Part shown: one piece after another, positions 1 through 6,858 of the stretch | Numbering within the stretch: position 1 is the stretch's first letter | How the letters are laid out: every line of letters begins with the position of its first letter | Assembly: GCA_002414205.1 (NCBI GenBank) | Contig: DHYQ01000092.1 | Location: 13,876 to 21,289, forward strand | DNA from: Gallionellaceae bacterium UBA5126 | GTDB lineage: Bacteria; Pseudomonadota; Gammaproteobacteria; Burkholderiales; Gallionellaceae | Direction: 5' to 3' | Length of the DNA stretch: 7,414 nucleotides | Position numbers and translations under genes: made by a program | The notes under the pieces: generated by a model | Database searches by the model: none | What the model saw: only the letters and a program-made list of their open reading frames with translations | What the model was told of the DNA's origin: nothing

Positions 1-711
1 ACGGAAAAAATGTCCAAGTCCAAAAATAATGGCGTCGATCCGCAGGCCATCATTGACCAATACGGCGCGGACACCGCCCGGCTGTTCATGATGTTCGCCG
101 CGCCGCCCGACCAGCAACTGGAATGGTCGGACAGCGGCGTGGAAGGCGCGTACCGTTTCTTGCGCCGGGTGTGGGCGCTGGCCAATGAGTTGAATGCCGA
201 GGCTCCTTTGGGCGACAAGTTGTCGTCCGCCGACCAAGCCCTGCGCCGCGAATTGCATCTGACGCTGAAACAGGCCAATTTCGACATGGGCCGCTTGCAG
301 TTCAACACCGTGGTGTCGGCCTGCATGAAGCTGCTGAACGCGCTGGAAAAAGCCCGCCACAGCGCCGACGCCGGGGTGCTGGCCGAAGGCGTATCCATGC
401 TGCTGCGCCTGCTGTCGCCGATTACCCCGCACATCACGCACGCGCTGTGGCAACAACGCAGCGCGGGCGGCGACATCCTGACCGCCCCTTGGCCGCAAGT
501 AGATGAGGCCGCGCTGGTGCAGGACGAAATCGAGTTGATGATTCAAATCAACGGCAAATTGCGCGGCAGCCTCAAGGTGCCCGCCAGTGCCGATAAGGCC
601 GCCATCGAGCAACTGGCCCTGGCGGCAGAGGTGGTGCAAAAACACCTAGAAGGTGCAGCGGTGAAAAAAATCATCGTGGTGCCGGGCCGTTTGGTCAACG
701 TGGTGGCCTAA
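1..711 (+). CDS. leuS: Leucyl-tRNA synthetase, C-terminal part (5' end outside window)
   Basis: This is the last 236 residues of leucyl-tRNA synthetase, the cytoplasmic class I enzyme that charges tRNA-Leu with leucine using ATP. The reading frame is open from base 1 and the gene must begin upstream; the ATG at position 10 is the Met inside the signature, not a start. The class I motif KMSKS is at fragment residues 3-7, followed by the usual continuation ([13 protein letters not shown] at 24-36), then the alpha-helical anticodon-binding domain, and a C-terminal domain containing INGKLRG (183-189) and ending in the family-like [10 protein letters not shown]. The length downstream of KMSKS is close to that in the E. 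coli enzyme of about 860 residues, so the 3' end is intact. The catalytic HIGH motif, the editing domain and the promoter are outside the window. It is the first gene seen of the packed string leading to dsbD; lptE starts 2 nt after its stop. Its GC content is visibly higher than that of the genes that follow. Confidence 0.98.
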   Translation, partial: TEKMSKSKNNGVDPQAIIDQYGADTARLFMMFAAPPDQQLEWSDSGVEGAYRFLRRVWALANELNAEAPLGDKLSSADQALRRELHLTLKQANFDMGRLQFNTVVSACMKLLNALEKARHSADAGVLAEGVSMLLRLLSPITPHITHALWQQRSAGGDILTAPWPQVDEAALVQDEIELMIQINGKLRGSLKVPASADKAAIEQLALAAEVVQKHLEGAAVKKIIVVPGRLVNVVA

Positions 712-713
712 GC

Positions 714-1220
714 ATGCGCCTGTTGCTGCGATTCTGTTTGCTGATAACGCTACTGGTGCTGAGTGGCTGCGGTTTCCATCTGCGCGGCGAGGTCGGTATG
801 CCCTTTGCCTCGCTGTATCTGGATGCGCGTGGCTTGCAGTCGCCTTTCATCAATGAATTGCGTCGTACCTTGCTGTTGAACAAGGTGCGTTTGACCGAGC
901 GCGCCGAAGAGGCTGAGGTGGTGCTACACATTGCCAGCGAAATAGTGGATAAGCAGATTTTGACCTTGGCCGGTACTGGGCGTGTGAACGAGTTTCAATT
1001 GCGGCATCGGGTGGCGCTACATGCCTACGATCAGCAAAAAAACGACTGGATCCCGGCGGACGAATTGCTGCTGTATCGCAATTTTTCCTATGACGATACC
1101 AAAATCTTGGCGAAAGGCGCGGAAGAGGAGTTGTTATACCAAAGTATGCGCAATGACATGGTGCAACAAATTCTCCGTCGCCTGAGCCGGGCACATCCCA
1201 TCCCGCCTGCCGAGGAATGA
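714..1220 (+). CDS. lptE: LPS-assembly lipoprotein LptE
   Basis: LptE (formerly RlpB) is the outer-membrane lipoprotein that plugs and helps fold the LptD barrel, which places lipopolysaccharide on the cell surface. The 168-residue product starts with a basic residue, a hydrophobic stretch and a lipobox LSGC, with the lipidated Cys at residue 19 (signal peptide 1-18). Gly at +2 is compatible with export to the outer membrane by Lol. The sequence after the Cys, GFHLRG (20-25), is the hallmark start of mature LptE. The C-terminal half has the usual pattern of an RNFSYDD-like strand (122-128), an acidic EEE helix start (137-139) and a closing helix ending QQILRRL (151-157). The start lies 2 nt after the leuS stop, with no strong Shine-Dalgarno sequence, which suggests coupled translation; its stop overlaps the holA start. 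The leuS-lptE-holA order is conserved in many Proteobacteria and supports the call. Sequence similarity within this family is low, so the lipobox and context carry most of the weight. Confidence 0.93.
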   Translation: MRLLLRFCLLITLLVLSGCGFHLRGEVGMPFASLYLDARGLQSPFINELRRTLLLNKVRLTERAEEAEVVLHIASEIVDKQILTLAGTGRVNEFQLRHRVALHAYDQQKNDWIPADELLLYRNFSYDDTKILAKGAEEELLYQSMRNDMVQQILRRLSRAHPIPPAEE

Positions 1221-2218
1221 TTAGTCTGAACAGTGATGACTTGCCCCGGCATTTGGCGGGGCGTTTACATGGCCTGTATCTCGTGCAGGGTAATGCGCCG
1301 CTGTTGATGATTGAAGCCGTGGATGCCATTCGCGCAGCCGCTCGCGCGCAGGGCTATACCGAGCGTGAAGTGTTGACGGTGGAGCCACATTTTCGTTGGG
1401 AAACACTGAGTCATAGCCTGCACAGTCGCTCGTTGTTCGATCCGCGCAAATTGCTGGAATTGCGTTTGCCGACGGGTAAACCGGGGATAGAAGGCGCTGC
1501 GTTGCTGCAAAACTTGCCCTTGCATGAGGATGTCTTATTGTTGCTGACCTTGCCGCAACTGGATTGGACGGCGCAAAAAAGCAAGTGGTACCAAGCGTTG
1601 CAGCAGCACGGCGTCTTGGTCAAGGCCGACGATGTGTCCCGCCAGGCCCTGCCAGATTGGATTTCCGCTCGTCTGCGTCGCCAGCAACAAAGTGCCGATC
1701 GTGAAACACTGACCTTCCTGTCGGAGCGCTGTGAAGGAAATTTGCTGGCGGCCTTTCAGGAAATTCAGAAGCTGGCCTTGCTCTATCCGCCGGGTGAGCT
1801 GGATTTCGAGGCTGTGCGTCATGTGGTCATGGATGTGGCGCGCTACGATGTCTATAAATTGGCAGATGCCGTGTTGCAGGGGGATTTGCCGCGGTTTGCG
1901 CATATTTTGACCGGATTGCGCGAAGAAGGTACGGCCAGCGTGTTGGTGTTGTGGGCCTTGAGCGAAGATCTGCAAATGTTGGGCCGTGTGTCGCAGATGA
2001 TGCAAGCGGGCAGTGCGCTAGAGGCCGCCTTGCGTACATTACGGGTGCGTGACCATCGAAAATCCCTGGTGGCACAGGCGCTGCGGCGTCTAAATTTCTC
2101 CCGCATACAGGCGGGATTGCAACAGGCCTTGCAAGTGGATCGCACCATCAAGGGCTTGCGACGCGGCGACGAATGGGACGAAATCATGCAACTGGGTTGG
2201 GGGATGATGCGAACATGA
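1217..2218 (+). CDS. holA: DNA polymerase III, delta subunit
   Basis: HolA is the clamp-loader subunit that opens the beta sliding clamp so that it can be loaded on primed DNA. The product is 333 residues, near the usual 340. Visible family features are the N-terminal YLVQGNAPLLMIEAVDAIR region (21-39), where other AAA+ relatives bind nucleotide but delta lacks a working P-loop, and the segment RSLFD (71-75). Its Leu73-Phe74 pair falls at the same numbers as the hydrophobic wedge of E. coli delta that inserts into the beta clamp. Other features are the helical segment EGNLLAAFQEIQKLALL (173-189) and the C-terminal collar domain with LWALSEDLQML (245-255). The ATG lies in an ATGA overlap with the lptE stop. 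The GAGG just upstream is only 1 nt away, too close for normal initiation, so re-initiation by ribosomes leaving lptE is likely. Its stop in turn overlaps the cutA start. In many relatives holA is followed by nadD or proA; here neither is present. Confidence 0.96.
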   Translation: MISLNSDDLPRHLAGRLHGLYLVQGNAPLLMIEAVDAIRAAARAQGYTEREVLTVEPHFRWETLSHSLHSRSLFDPRKLLELRLPTGKPGIEGAALLQNLPLHEDVLLLLTLPQLDWTAQKSKWYQALQQHGVLVKADDVSRQALPDWISARLRRQQQSADRETLTFLSERCEGNLLAAFQEIQKLALLYPPGELDFEAVRHVVMDVARYDVYKLADAVLQGDLPRFAHILTGLREEGTASVLVLWALSEDLQMLGRVSQMMQAGSALEAALRTLRVRDHRKSLVAQALRRLNFSRIQAGLQQALQVDRTIKGLRRGDEWDEIMQLGWGMMRT

Positions 2219-2535
2219 GTGAGGTGTGGCTGGTTTTGACCAACGTGCCGACGGCAGCGGTCGCCGATGAGCTGGCGCGGATTGCAGTCGAGGCACAATT
2301 GGTGGCGTGTGTGAATCAGTTGGCTCCATGCCGTTCCACCTATCTCTGGCAGGGCCGCTTGATGCAGGAGACGGAAATTCCGCTGCTCATCAAAACAACT
2401 GCGGCGGCATATCCGCGTCTGGAAGCGCTGTTGCGGCAGCAGCATCCCTATGCGTTGCCAGAAATCATTGCCGTGCCCTTGGCGGCGGGTTTGCCCGCTT
2501 ATTTGGGTTGGGTCGCCGAGCAAATTAAGGAGTAG
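2215..2535 (+). CDS. cutA: Divalent-cation tolerance protein CutA
   Basis: CutA is a small, very stable trimeric protein of the ferredoxin-like/PII-like fold. It binds divalent metals and was first linked to copper tolerance; its real role is still unclear. I chose the ATG at 2215 (106 residues) rather than the in-frame ATG at 2173, because the family starts directly at the first beta strand (SEVWLVLTNVP) and the ATG forms an ATGA overlap with the holA stop. A GGGGGA stretch about 10 nt upstream may act as a weak ribosome site. Family marks are LVACVNQL (29-36, Cys32), STYLWQG (41-47), the HPYALPEII motif (77-85) and the C-terminal YLGW (96-99). Cys39 is an additional cysteine. The length is near the E. 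coli protein (112). It precedes dsbD, as in E. coli, where both genes lie in the historical cut locus and the copper phenotype has been attributed largely to dsbD. Confidence 0.95.
   Translation: MSEVWLVLTNVPTAAVADELARIAVEAQLVACVNQLAPCRSTYLWQGRLMQETEIPLLIKTTAAAYPRLEALLRQQHPYALPEIIAVPLAAGLPAYLGWVAEQIKE
2527..2532 (+). promoter_or_regulatory. Shine-Dalgarno site of dsbD inside cutA
   Basis: AAGGAG lies 5 nt upstream of the dsbD ATG and supports 2538 as the start. It forms the last two sense codons of cutA (Lys-Glu), directly before the cutA stop, so ribosomes finishing cutA pass over the dsbD initiation site. The terminal Lys-Glu of CutA may therefore be selected at the RNA level. Confidence 0.75.
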
Positions 2536-2537
2536 TC

Positions 2538-4382
2538 ATGCGTATCATCTGGGCAATTTTGTGCTTGCTGTGTGCCCCATGGGTTAATGCCAGTGGTTTG
2601 CTGGATCGTTTATCCGGTGAAGATAAGCCGCAATTTCTATCGCCGGAACAGGCGTTTTCGGTCAGCATACGCGTGCGGGATGGACAGTCCTTGCAAGCGG
2701 ATTTTCAAGTCAGCCCGGGCTATTACCTCTACCGTGATCGCATTAGCTTTACCAGTCAACCTGCGCGCATCACGCAAGCCGAACTGCCGCCGGGAGAGTT
2801 GAAGCACGACCCTAACTTTGGTGATATTCAGGTTTATCACCAGTCATTTTCGGCGATTTTGCCGCTTTTGCCAGTCAAAACGACGCAGGTGGTGGTGGAG
2901 GCTACCTATCAAGGTTGTAGCGATCAGGGCCTGTGTTATCCGCCGGTGACGAAAGCCGTGATGCTGCAATTGCCAGCAAGCATGCCCATTGCGACGGTCG
3001 CGCCGCCAAGCGAAAGTGTGGTGGCAGCGGCGCCCCCGGTGGTCAGTCGTGTTGTGTCAGCGTCCTCGGCGCCTCAGGTGGGCGCGGATAATGCCACCGA
3101 TAAAATCGTTTTACTGCTACAGCAGGGCAGTCTGTGGCTGGTGCTGTCCTCCTTTTTCGGCGCAGGTTTCTTGCTGGCTTTTACGCCGTGTATTTTCCCC
3201 ATGATTCCCATCTTGTCCGGCATCATCGTCGGTCAAGGGGCAGACATGAATAAGAAACATGCATTCATTTTGTCGTTATCTTACGTTTTGGGGATGGCCG
3301 TTACCTATGCCTTGGCGGGTGTGGCGGCCGGTTTGTCTGGCGATTTGATTTCCAATGCACTGCAAACGCCCTGGGTATTGGGTGGTTTTGCGGCTATTTT
3401 CGTTGTTTTGGCGTTGGCGATGTTTGGTTTTTACGATTTGCAGCTACCCTCGGCATTGCAAAGTCGTTTGAGTCATACCAGCAATCAGTTGCATGGCGGA
3501 CATCTGGGCAGTGTCTTCGTGATGGGGGCCTTGTCTGCCATCATCATGGGGCCATGTGTGGCCGCCCCGTTGATGGCAGCATTGCTGTACATTGGCCAGA
3601 GTCATGATGCCGTGTTGGGTGGCTGGGCGCTGTTTGTCATGGCCTTGGGTATGGGTTTGCCCTTGTTGTTGATCGGTACCTCAGCCGGTGCGGTACTTCC
3701 TCGTGCCGGGGCTTGGATGGAGTCGGTCAAACGCTTCTTCGGCGTGTTGATGCTGGCGCTGGCGCTGTACATCGTGCAGCCGTTGTTGCCGATCAGTGTA
3801 CAGATGTTGCTGTGGGGGGCCTTGCTGGTGGTGACTTCCAGTTATCTGCATGTGCTGGATGTGCAGCCACATCACACCACTGGCTGGCATAAATTTCAAA
3901 AGGGTATCGGCTTGCTGGTGTTGTTGCTGGGTGTGGCCTATCTGATTGGTGCCTTGTCGGGTGCGCGGGATATTTTGCGCCCGTTGAGTGGATTGGCGGT
4001 CGCGCAAGCCGTGCCAGTACAGCAGGCTCGTTTTACGCGTATCCACAATTTGGCTGAGTTGCAGCAGCAGTTGCAGCAATCGACTGGGCAGCATGTCATG
4101 CTGGATTTTTATGCGGACTGGTGTGCCGCATGCAAGGAAATGGAGCGCAATACCTTCAGCGATGCCGGTGTGCAGCAGCAACTGGCTGGTACGCGCTGGC
4201 TCCAGATTGATATGACCGGGAATACCCCGGAAGATAATGTGTTGCGGAAGCATTTTGGTTTGTTCGGCCCGCCCGCAGTTTTGCTGTTTGATGAGCATGG
4301 TGCCGAGTTGTCGGCGCATCGGGTGATTGGTTATCAGGCACCGGCGATGTTTCGACAAAGTTTGCAGCAGGCGGGGATTTGA
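2538..4382 (+). CDS. dsbD: Thiol:disulfide interchange protein DsbD
   Basis: DsbD carries electrons from cytoplasmic thioredoxin across the inner membrane to periplasmic acceptors such as DsbC/DsbG and cytochrome-c maturation thioredoxins. The 614-residue product has the full three-domain layout. A signal peptide spans about residues 1-19 (cleavage probably near VNASG). The periplasmic alpha domain carries the pair Cys127/Cys133 in YQGCSDQGLCYPP. An Ala/Pro/Val/Ser-rich linker (about 146-185) leads to a membrane domain of about eight helices (about 197-475), with Cys218 in FTPCIFPMIPI and Cys340 in MGPCVAAPL. The C-terminal thioredoxin-like gamma domain (about 495-614) has the active site WCAACK (Cys529/Cys532). 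All six redox cysteines are present, so the protein looks functional. The start follows a good AAGGAG site. cutA precedes it and the downstream gap leads to aroQ, an arrangement shared with other Proteobacteria. The gamma domain begins with a Gln-rich helix (LQQQLQQ, 509-514) encoded by CAG-rich DNA. The shorter CcdA and ScsB-type proteins are excluded by this complete architecture. Confidence 0.98.
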   Translation: MRIIWAILCLLCAPWVNASGLLDRLSGEDKPQFLSPEQAFSVSIRVRDGQSLQADFQVSPGYYLYRDRISFTSQPARITQAELPPGELKHDPNFGDIQVYHQSFSAILPLLPVKTTQVVVEATYQGCSDQGLCYPPVTKAVMLQLPASMPIATVAPPSESVVAAAPPVVSRVVSASSAPQVGADNATDKIVLLLQQGSLWLVLSSFFGAGFLLAFTPCIFPMIPILSGIIVGQGADMNKKHAFILSLSYVLGMAVTYALAGVAAGLSGDLISNALQTPWVLGGFAAIFVVLALAMFGFYDLQLPSALQSRLSHTSNQLHGGHLGSVFVMGALSAIIMGPCVAAPLMAALLYIGQSHDAVLGGWALFVMALGMGLPLLLIGTSAGAVLPRAGAWMESVKRFFGVLMLALALYIVQPLLPISVQMLLWGALLVVTSSYLHVLDVQPHHTTGWHKFQKGIGLLVLLLGVAYLIGALSGARDILRPLSGLAVAQAVPVQQARFTRIHNLAELQQQLQQSTGQHVMLDFYADWCAACKEMERNTFSDAGVQQQLAGTRWLQIDMTGNTPEDNVLRKHFGLFGPPAVLLFDEHGAELSAHRVIGYQAPAMFRQSLQQAGI

Positions 4383-4499
4383 AAAATAGACAATTTTCGC
4401 GTAAGTATTGAGTGGCATTATCAAGAATTCTGGCGAGATAGTTTGGTGGGGTGGTCAGGGCGCATCAAGCTGATTTTTAGAATAAATACAGCGAAAATG

Positions 4500-4529
4500 T
4501 GGACAATACCCCCCTATTTGCGGCAAAAT
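4500..4529 (+). promoter_or_regulatory. Probable sigma70 promoter of aroQ-accBC-prmA
   Basis: A -35-like TGGACA (4500-4505, 5 of 6 to TTGACA) and a -10-like CAAAAT (4524-4529, 4 of 6 to TATAAT) are separated by 18 nt. Transcription would be expected 6-8 nt after the -10, that is at 4535-4537, which is at or next to the aroQ ATG at 4537. It lies in the only sizeable intergenic gap, ahead of the aroQ-accB-accC-prmA group. The -10 match is modest, so this is a prediction from position and spacing. Confidence 0.45.
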
Positions 4530-4536
4530 CCGCGCC

Positions 4537-4980
4537 ATGAAAAATATACTCGTTTTGCATGGCCCAAATCTTAATTTGCTGGGGACGCGTGAGCCAGAAG
4601 TGTATGGTCGCACCACGTTGCAGGAAATTAACGAACGTTTAGCGATTTTTGCTCAAGAAAAAGGTGGCGCAGTCAGTAGCTTGCAAAGCAATGCCGAATT
4701 TGAGCTGATCAATCGCATTCATCAGGCCCGTAGTGACGGCACCAATTTCATCATCATCAATCCAGCGGCATTTACTCACACCAGTGTTGCCTTGCGTGAT
4801 GCGTTGGCGGGTGTGGCCATTCCCTTTGTGGAAGTGCATCTGTCTAATGTGTACGCACGCGAGTCTTTTCGACATCACTCTTATTTTTCCGACCTGGCGG
4901 TTGGCGTAATCAGTGGTTTGGGATCGCTGGGGTATGACTATGCGGTGCGTTTTGCATTTAATTATTTATCGAATCGTTAA
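4537..4980 (+). CDS. aroQ: 3-dehydroquinate dehydratase, type II
   Basis: AroQ catalyses the third step of the shikimate pathway: reversible trans-dehydration of 3-dehydroquinate to 3-dehydroshikimate, on the way to aromatic amino acids, in a dodecameric cytoplasmic enzyme. The 147-residue product has the type II signature in order: [14 protein letters not shown] (7-20), with the flexible lid carrying Arg18 and catalytic Tyr23 (EVYG), then QSNAEFELI (50-58), [10 protein letters not shown] (74-83) with Asn75, EVHLSN (99-104) with catalytic His101, and FRHHSYFS (111-118) with Arg112. All expected active-site residues are present. There is no Shine-Dalgarno sequence ahead of the ATG; instead a -10-like box ends 7 nt before it, pointing to leaderless translation. 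The start fits the conserved N-terminus of the family, so a different start is unlikely. accB begins 11 nt after the stop, as in many Proteobacteria where aroQ leads accBC. Confidence 0.98.
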   Translation: MKNILVLHGPNLNLLGTREPEVYGRTTLQEINERLAIFAQEKGGAVSSLQSNAEFELINRIHQARSDGTNFIIINPAAFTHTSVALRDALAGVAIPFVEVHLSNVYARESFRHHSYFSDLAVGVISGLGSLGYDYAVRFAFNYLSNR

Positions 4981-4984
4981 GGAG
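4979..4984 (+). promoter_or_regulatory. Shine-Dalgarno site of accB
   Basis: AAGGAG starts on the last two bases of the aroQ stop codon and lies 7 nt before the accB ATG. It is one of the two strongest ribosome sites in the window, with that of dsbD, in keeping with the abundant production expected of the carrier protein. Confidence 0.75.
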
Positions 4985-4991
4985 ATACTCC

Positions 4992-5459
4992 ATGGATTTA
5001 CGTAAACTGAAAACCCTGATTGACCTGGTTGAAGGTTCCGGTATTGCTGAATTGGAAATCAGCGAGGGTGAGGAGCGTGTGCGCATTACCCGTACCGTGG
5101 CCAATGCACAGCCCGTTTACGCGCCACAGGCCCAGCAGGTGTATTCCGTGGCACCCGCCGCTGCACCCGCCCCCTTGGCTGCACCTGCGGTAGCTGCCGA
5201 GCCAGCCGCAGCGCCAGTGCCGGAAGGTCATGTGGTGAAATCGCCCATGGTTGGGACGTTCTACCGCTCCGCGTCGCCAGGCGCCAAGCCATTTGTGGAG
5301 TTGGGTCAATCCGTCAATAACGGCGATACCCTGTGCATCATCGAAGCGATGAAGCTGTTGAATGAAATCGAAACCGACAAGACTGGCACCATCAAATCCA
5401 TTCTGGTTGAAAATGGCCAGCCCGTGGAATTTGGTCAGCCTTTGTTTGTAATCGCTTGA
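4992..5459 (+). CDS. accB: Biotin carboxyl carrier protein of acetyl-CoA carboxylase
   Basis: AccB (BCCP) carries the biotin that is carboxylated by AccC and then donates the carboxyl group to acetyl-CoA at the AccA/AccD carboxyltransferase, the committed step of fatty-acid synthesis. The product is 155 residues, matching E. coli (156). It has an N-terminal segment (1-36, beginning [13 protein letters not shown]) thought to mediate contacts with AccC, a flexible Ala/Pro-rich linker (about 38-78), and the C-terminal biotinyl domain (79-155). The biotinylation motif [10 protein letters not shown] (118-127) places biotin on Lys121. The segment SASPGAKP (93-100) corresponds to the 'thumb' that separates this subgroup from lipoyl domains and from other biotinyl domains. 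E. coli has MKMM where this protein has MKLL. The gene sits in the aroQ-accB-accC-prmA operon with a strong ribosome site; accC follows after 40 nt. Full function needs BirA, which is not in the window. Confidence 0.98.
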   Translation: MDLRKLKTLIDLVEGSGIAELEISEGEERVRITRTVANAQPVYAPQAQQVYSVAPAAAPAPLAAPAVAAEPAAAPVPEGHVVKSPMVGTFYRSASPGAKPFVELGQSVNNGDTLCIIEAMKLLNEIETDKTGTIKSILVENGQPVEFGQPLFVIA

Positions 5460-5462
5460 TGT

Positions 5463-5477
5463 CCGCCGCGCAGGCGG
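5463..5477 (+). other. Short GC hairpin between accB and accC
   Basis: CCGCC (5463-5467) pairs perfectly with GGCGG (5473-5477) across a 5-nt loop, starting 4 nt after the accB stop codon. No T-run follows, so it is not a typical intrinsic terminator. It could protect the accB 3' end from nucleases or reduce read-through to set the AccB:AccC ratio, but only the base pairing is visible. Confidence 0.4.
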
Positions 5478-5489
5478 TGTTGCATCTCT

Positions 5490-5493
5490 GGAG
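5490..5493 (+). promoter_or_regulatory. Shine-Dalgarno site of accC
   Basis: GGAG lies 6 nt upstream of the accC ATG and supports the start at 5500. It is a weaker match than the AAGGAG of accB, which would agree with AccC being needed in smaller amounts than AccB. Confidence 0.6.
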
Positions 5494-5499
5494 TGCCTG

Positions 5500-6858
5500 A
5501 TGTTTGAAAAAATCTTGATCGCCAATCGTGGCGAAATTGCCCTGCGCATACAGCGCGCCTGTCGGGAGCTGGGCATCAAAACCGTGGTGGTGCATTCCGA
5601 AGCGGATGCGGATGCCAAGTATGTCAAATTGGCGGATGAATCCGTGTGTATCGGCCCTGCCGCTTCGACCTACAGTTATTTGAATATCCCAGCGATTATC
5701 AGTGCGGCGGAAGTCACCGATGCGCAAGCGATTCACCCCGGTTACGGCTTCCTGTCGGAAAACGCCGACTTTTCCGAGCGGGTGGAGAAATGCGGCTTTG
5801 TGTTTATCGGCCCACGTGCCGACACCATTCGCCTGATGGGTGACAAGGTCAGCGCCAAGAGCGCCATGAAAAAGGCCGGTGTGCCGTGCGTGCCTGGCGT
5901 GGAAGGTGCTTTGCCGGACAATCCGGCGGAAATCATCAAGATTGCCCGCACCATTGGTTACCCGGTGATTATCAAGGCTGCTGGCGGCGGTGGCGGTCGC
6001 GGCATGCGGGTGGTACATACCGAAGCAGCGTTGCTGAATGCCGTCACGATGACCCGCACTGAAGCGCAGGCTGCCTTCAACAACCCCATGGTTTACATGG
6101 AAAAATTCCTGGAAAACCCACGCCACATCGAAATTCAGGTGTTGGCCGACCAGCATGGCAATGCGGTGTATTTGGGCGAACGCGATTGCTCGATGCAACG
6201 CCGTCACCAGAAAATTATTGAGGAAGCACCCGCGCCACACCTCAACGCGCGTCTGCGCAACAAGGTGGGTGAGCGTTGCGCTGAAGCCTGTCGCAAGATT
6301 GGCTATCGCGGTGCGGGTACTTTTGAATTCCTGTACGAAAACGGCGAGTTTTATTTCATCGAAATGAATACCCGCGTGCAGGTGGAACATCCGGTGACGG
6401 AAATGATTACCGGCATCGACATCGTTAAGCAGCAGATTCTGATTGCCGCCGGTGAAAAGCTGCCGTTCCGCCAACGTGACATTGAATTCAAGGGGCACGC
6501 CATCGAATGTCGTGTGAACGCCGAGCATCCCTACAAGTTCACGCCTTCTCCCGGACGCATTACCACTTGGCATCCGCCCGGCGGCCCCGGTATCCGCGTG
6601 GATTCGCATGTGTATGCCAACTACTTCGTGCCGCCTTATTACGACTCCATGATCGGCAAGATCATTGCCTACGGTGATGACCGTGAACAGGCCATGGCGC
6701 GCATGCGCACAGCGCTGCTGGAAATGGCGGTGGAAGGCATTGAAACCAATATCCCGCTGCATCAGGACTTGTTCCAGGATGCGGCCTTCATCAGCGGCGG
6801 CACCAGCATCCATTATCTGGAAGAACGCTTGGCCGAGCGCGGTAAAAACAAGTCATGA
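5500..6858 (+). CDS. accC: Biotin carboxylase subunit of acetyl-CoA carboxylase
   Basis: AccC uses ATP and bicarbonate to carboxylate biotin held on AccB, in the cytoplasm. The 452-residue product (E. coli 449) is a complete ATP-grasp enzyme. It has the N-terminal biotin-carboxylase fold with [11 protein letters not shown] (4-14) and [10 protein letters not shown] (79-88), then the ATP-grasp core with Lys116 (GDKVSAK), Lys159 ahead of the Gly-rich lid AGGGGGRGM (161-169), and Lys238 (MQRRHQKII). Metal-binding Glu276 and Glu288 and the catalytic loop NTRVQVEHP (290-298) with Arg292 and Glu296 follow, then the C-terminal domain with Arg338 and YDSMIGK (381-387). All these residues fall at exactly the E. 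coli numbers, so activity is expected. The end of the gene overlaps prmA by ATGA. Codons TTA, CTA and TCA appear to be avoided, as in strongly expressed genes, and this leaves a long empty frame on the opposite strand. A free-standing carboxylase next to accB argues for acetyl-CoA carboxylase rather than propionyl- or pyruvate-carboxylase use. Confidence 0.98.
   Translation: MFEKILIANRGEIALRIQRACRELGIKTVVVHSEADADAKYVKLADESVCIGPAASTYSYLNIPAIISAAEVTDAQAIHPGYGFLSENADFSERVEKCGFVFIGPRADTIRLMGDKVSAKSAMKKAGVPCVPGVEGALPDNPAEIIKIARTIGYPVIIKAAGGGGGRGMRVVHTEAALLNAVTMTRTEAQAAFNNPMVYMEKFLENPRHIEIQVLADQHGNAVYLGERDCSMQRRHQKIIEEAPAPHLNARLRNKVGERCAEACRKIGYRGAGTFEFLYENGEFYFIEMNTRVQVEHPVTEMITGIDIVKQQILIAAGEKLPFRQRDIEFKGHAIECRVNAEHPYKFTPSPGRITTWHPPGGPGIRVDSHVYANYFVPPYYDSMIGKIIAYGDDREQAMARMRTALLEMAVEGIETNIPLHQDLFQDAAFISGGTSIHYLEERLAERGKNKS

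Noticed and set aside
2173..2214. A longer start for cutA at 2173, adding 14 residues.
   Set aside because: The extra residues lie wholly inside holA, do not resemble the CutA N-terminus, and the ATG at 2215 fits both the family start and the ATGA overlap.
4060..4082. CAG-rich run in dsbD as a repeat element.
   Set aside because: It encodes a Gln/Leu helix at the start of the thioredoxin-like domain, in frame and without extended tandem structure.
3681..4424. A 247-codon open frame on the - strand opposite dsbD.
   Set aside because: Same register effect as for accC; the product is a Gln/His-rich sequence that mirrors the Leu/Ala-rich and CAG-rich coding of DsbD, and has no recognisable domain.
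4424..4431. Palindrome AGAATTCT as a possible operator.
   Set aside because: An isolated 8-bp palindrome contains a common restriction-like core and is expected by chance; there is no second copy near the promoter.
4464..4478. ATCA-AGC-TGAT followed by Ts as a terminator of dsbD.
   Set aside because: The stem is only 4 AT-rich pairs, too weak for an intrinsic terminator; no better hairpin with a T-run is visible in 4383-4536, so dsbD may be ended by Rho or read through into aroQ.
4455..4483. Alternative aroQ promoter with -10 TAGAAT at 4478-4483.
   Set aside because: The -10 is good, but the hexamer 17 nt upstream (TCAGGG) does not resemble a -35. It could still act as a secondary start and give a leader of about 50 nt.
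5392..6813. A 473-codon open frame on the - strand opposite accC.
   Set aside because: Its codons lie in exact register with those of accC, so a stop would need TTA, CTA or TCA in accC, codons that are avoided in this gene. The predicted protein has no recognisable family features, while accC on the + strand is complete with every catalytic residue.
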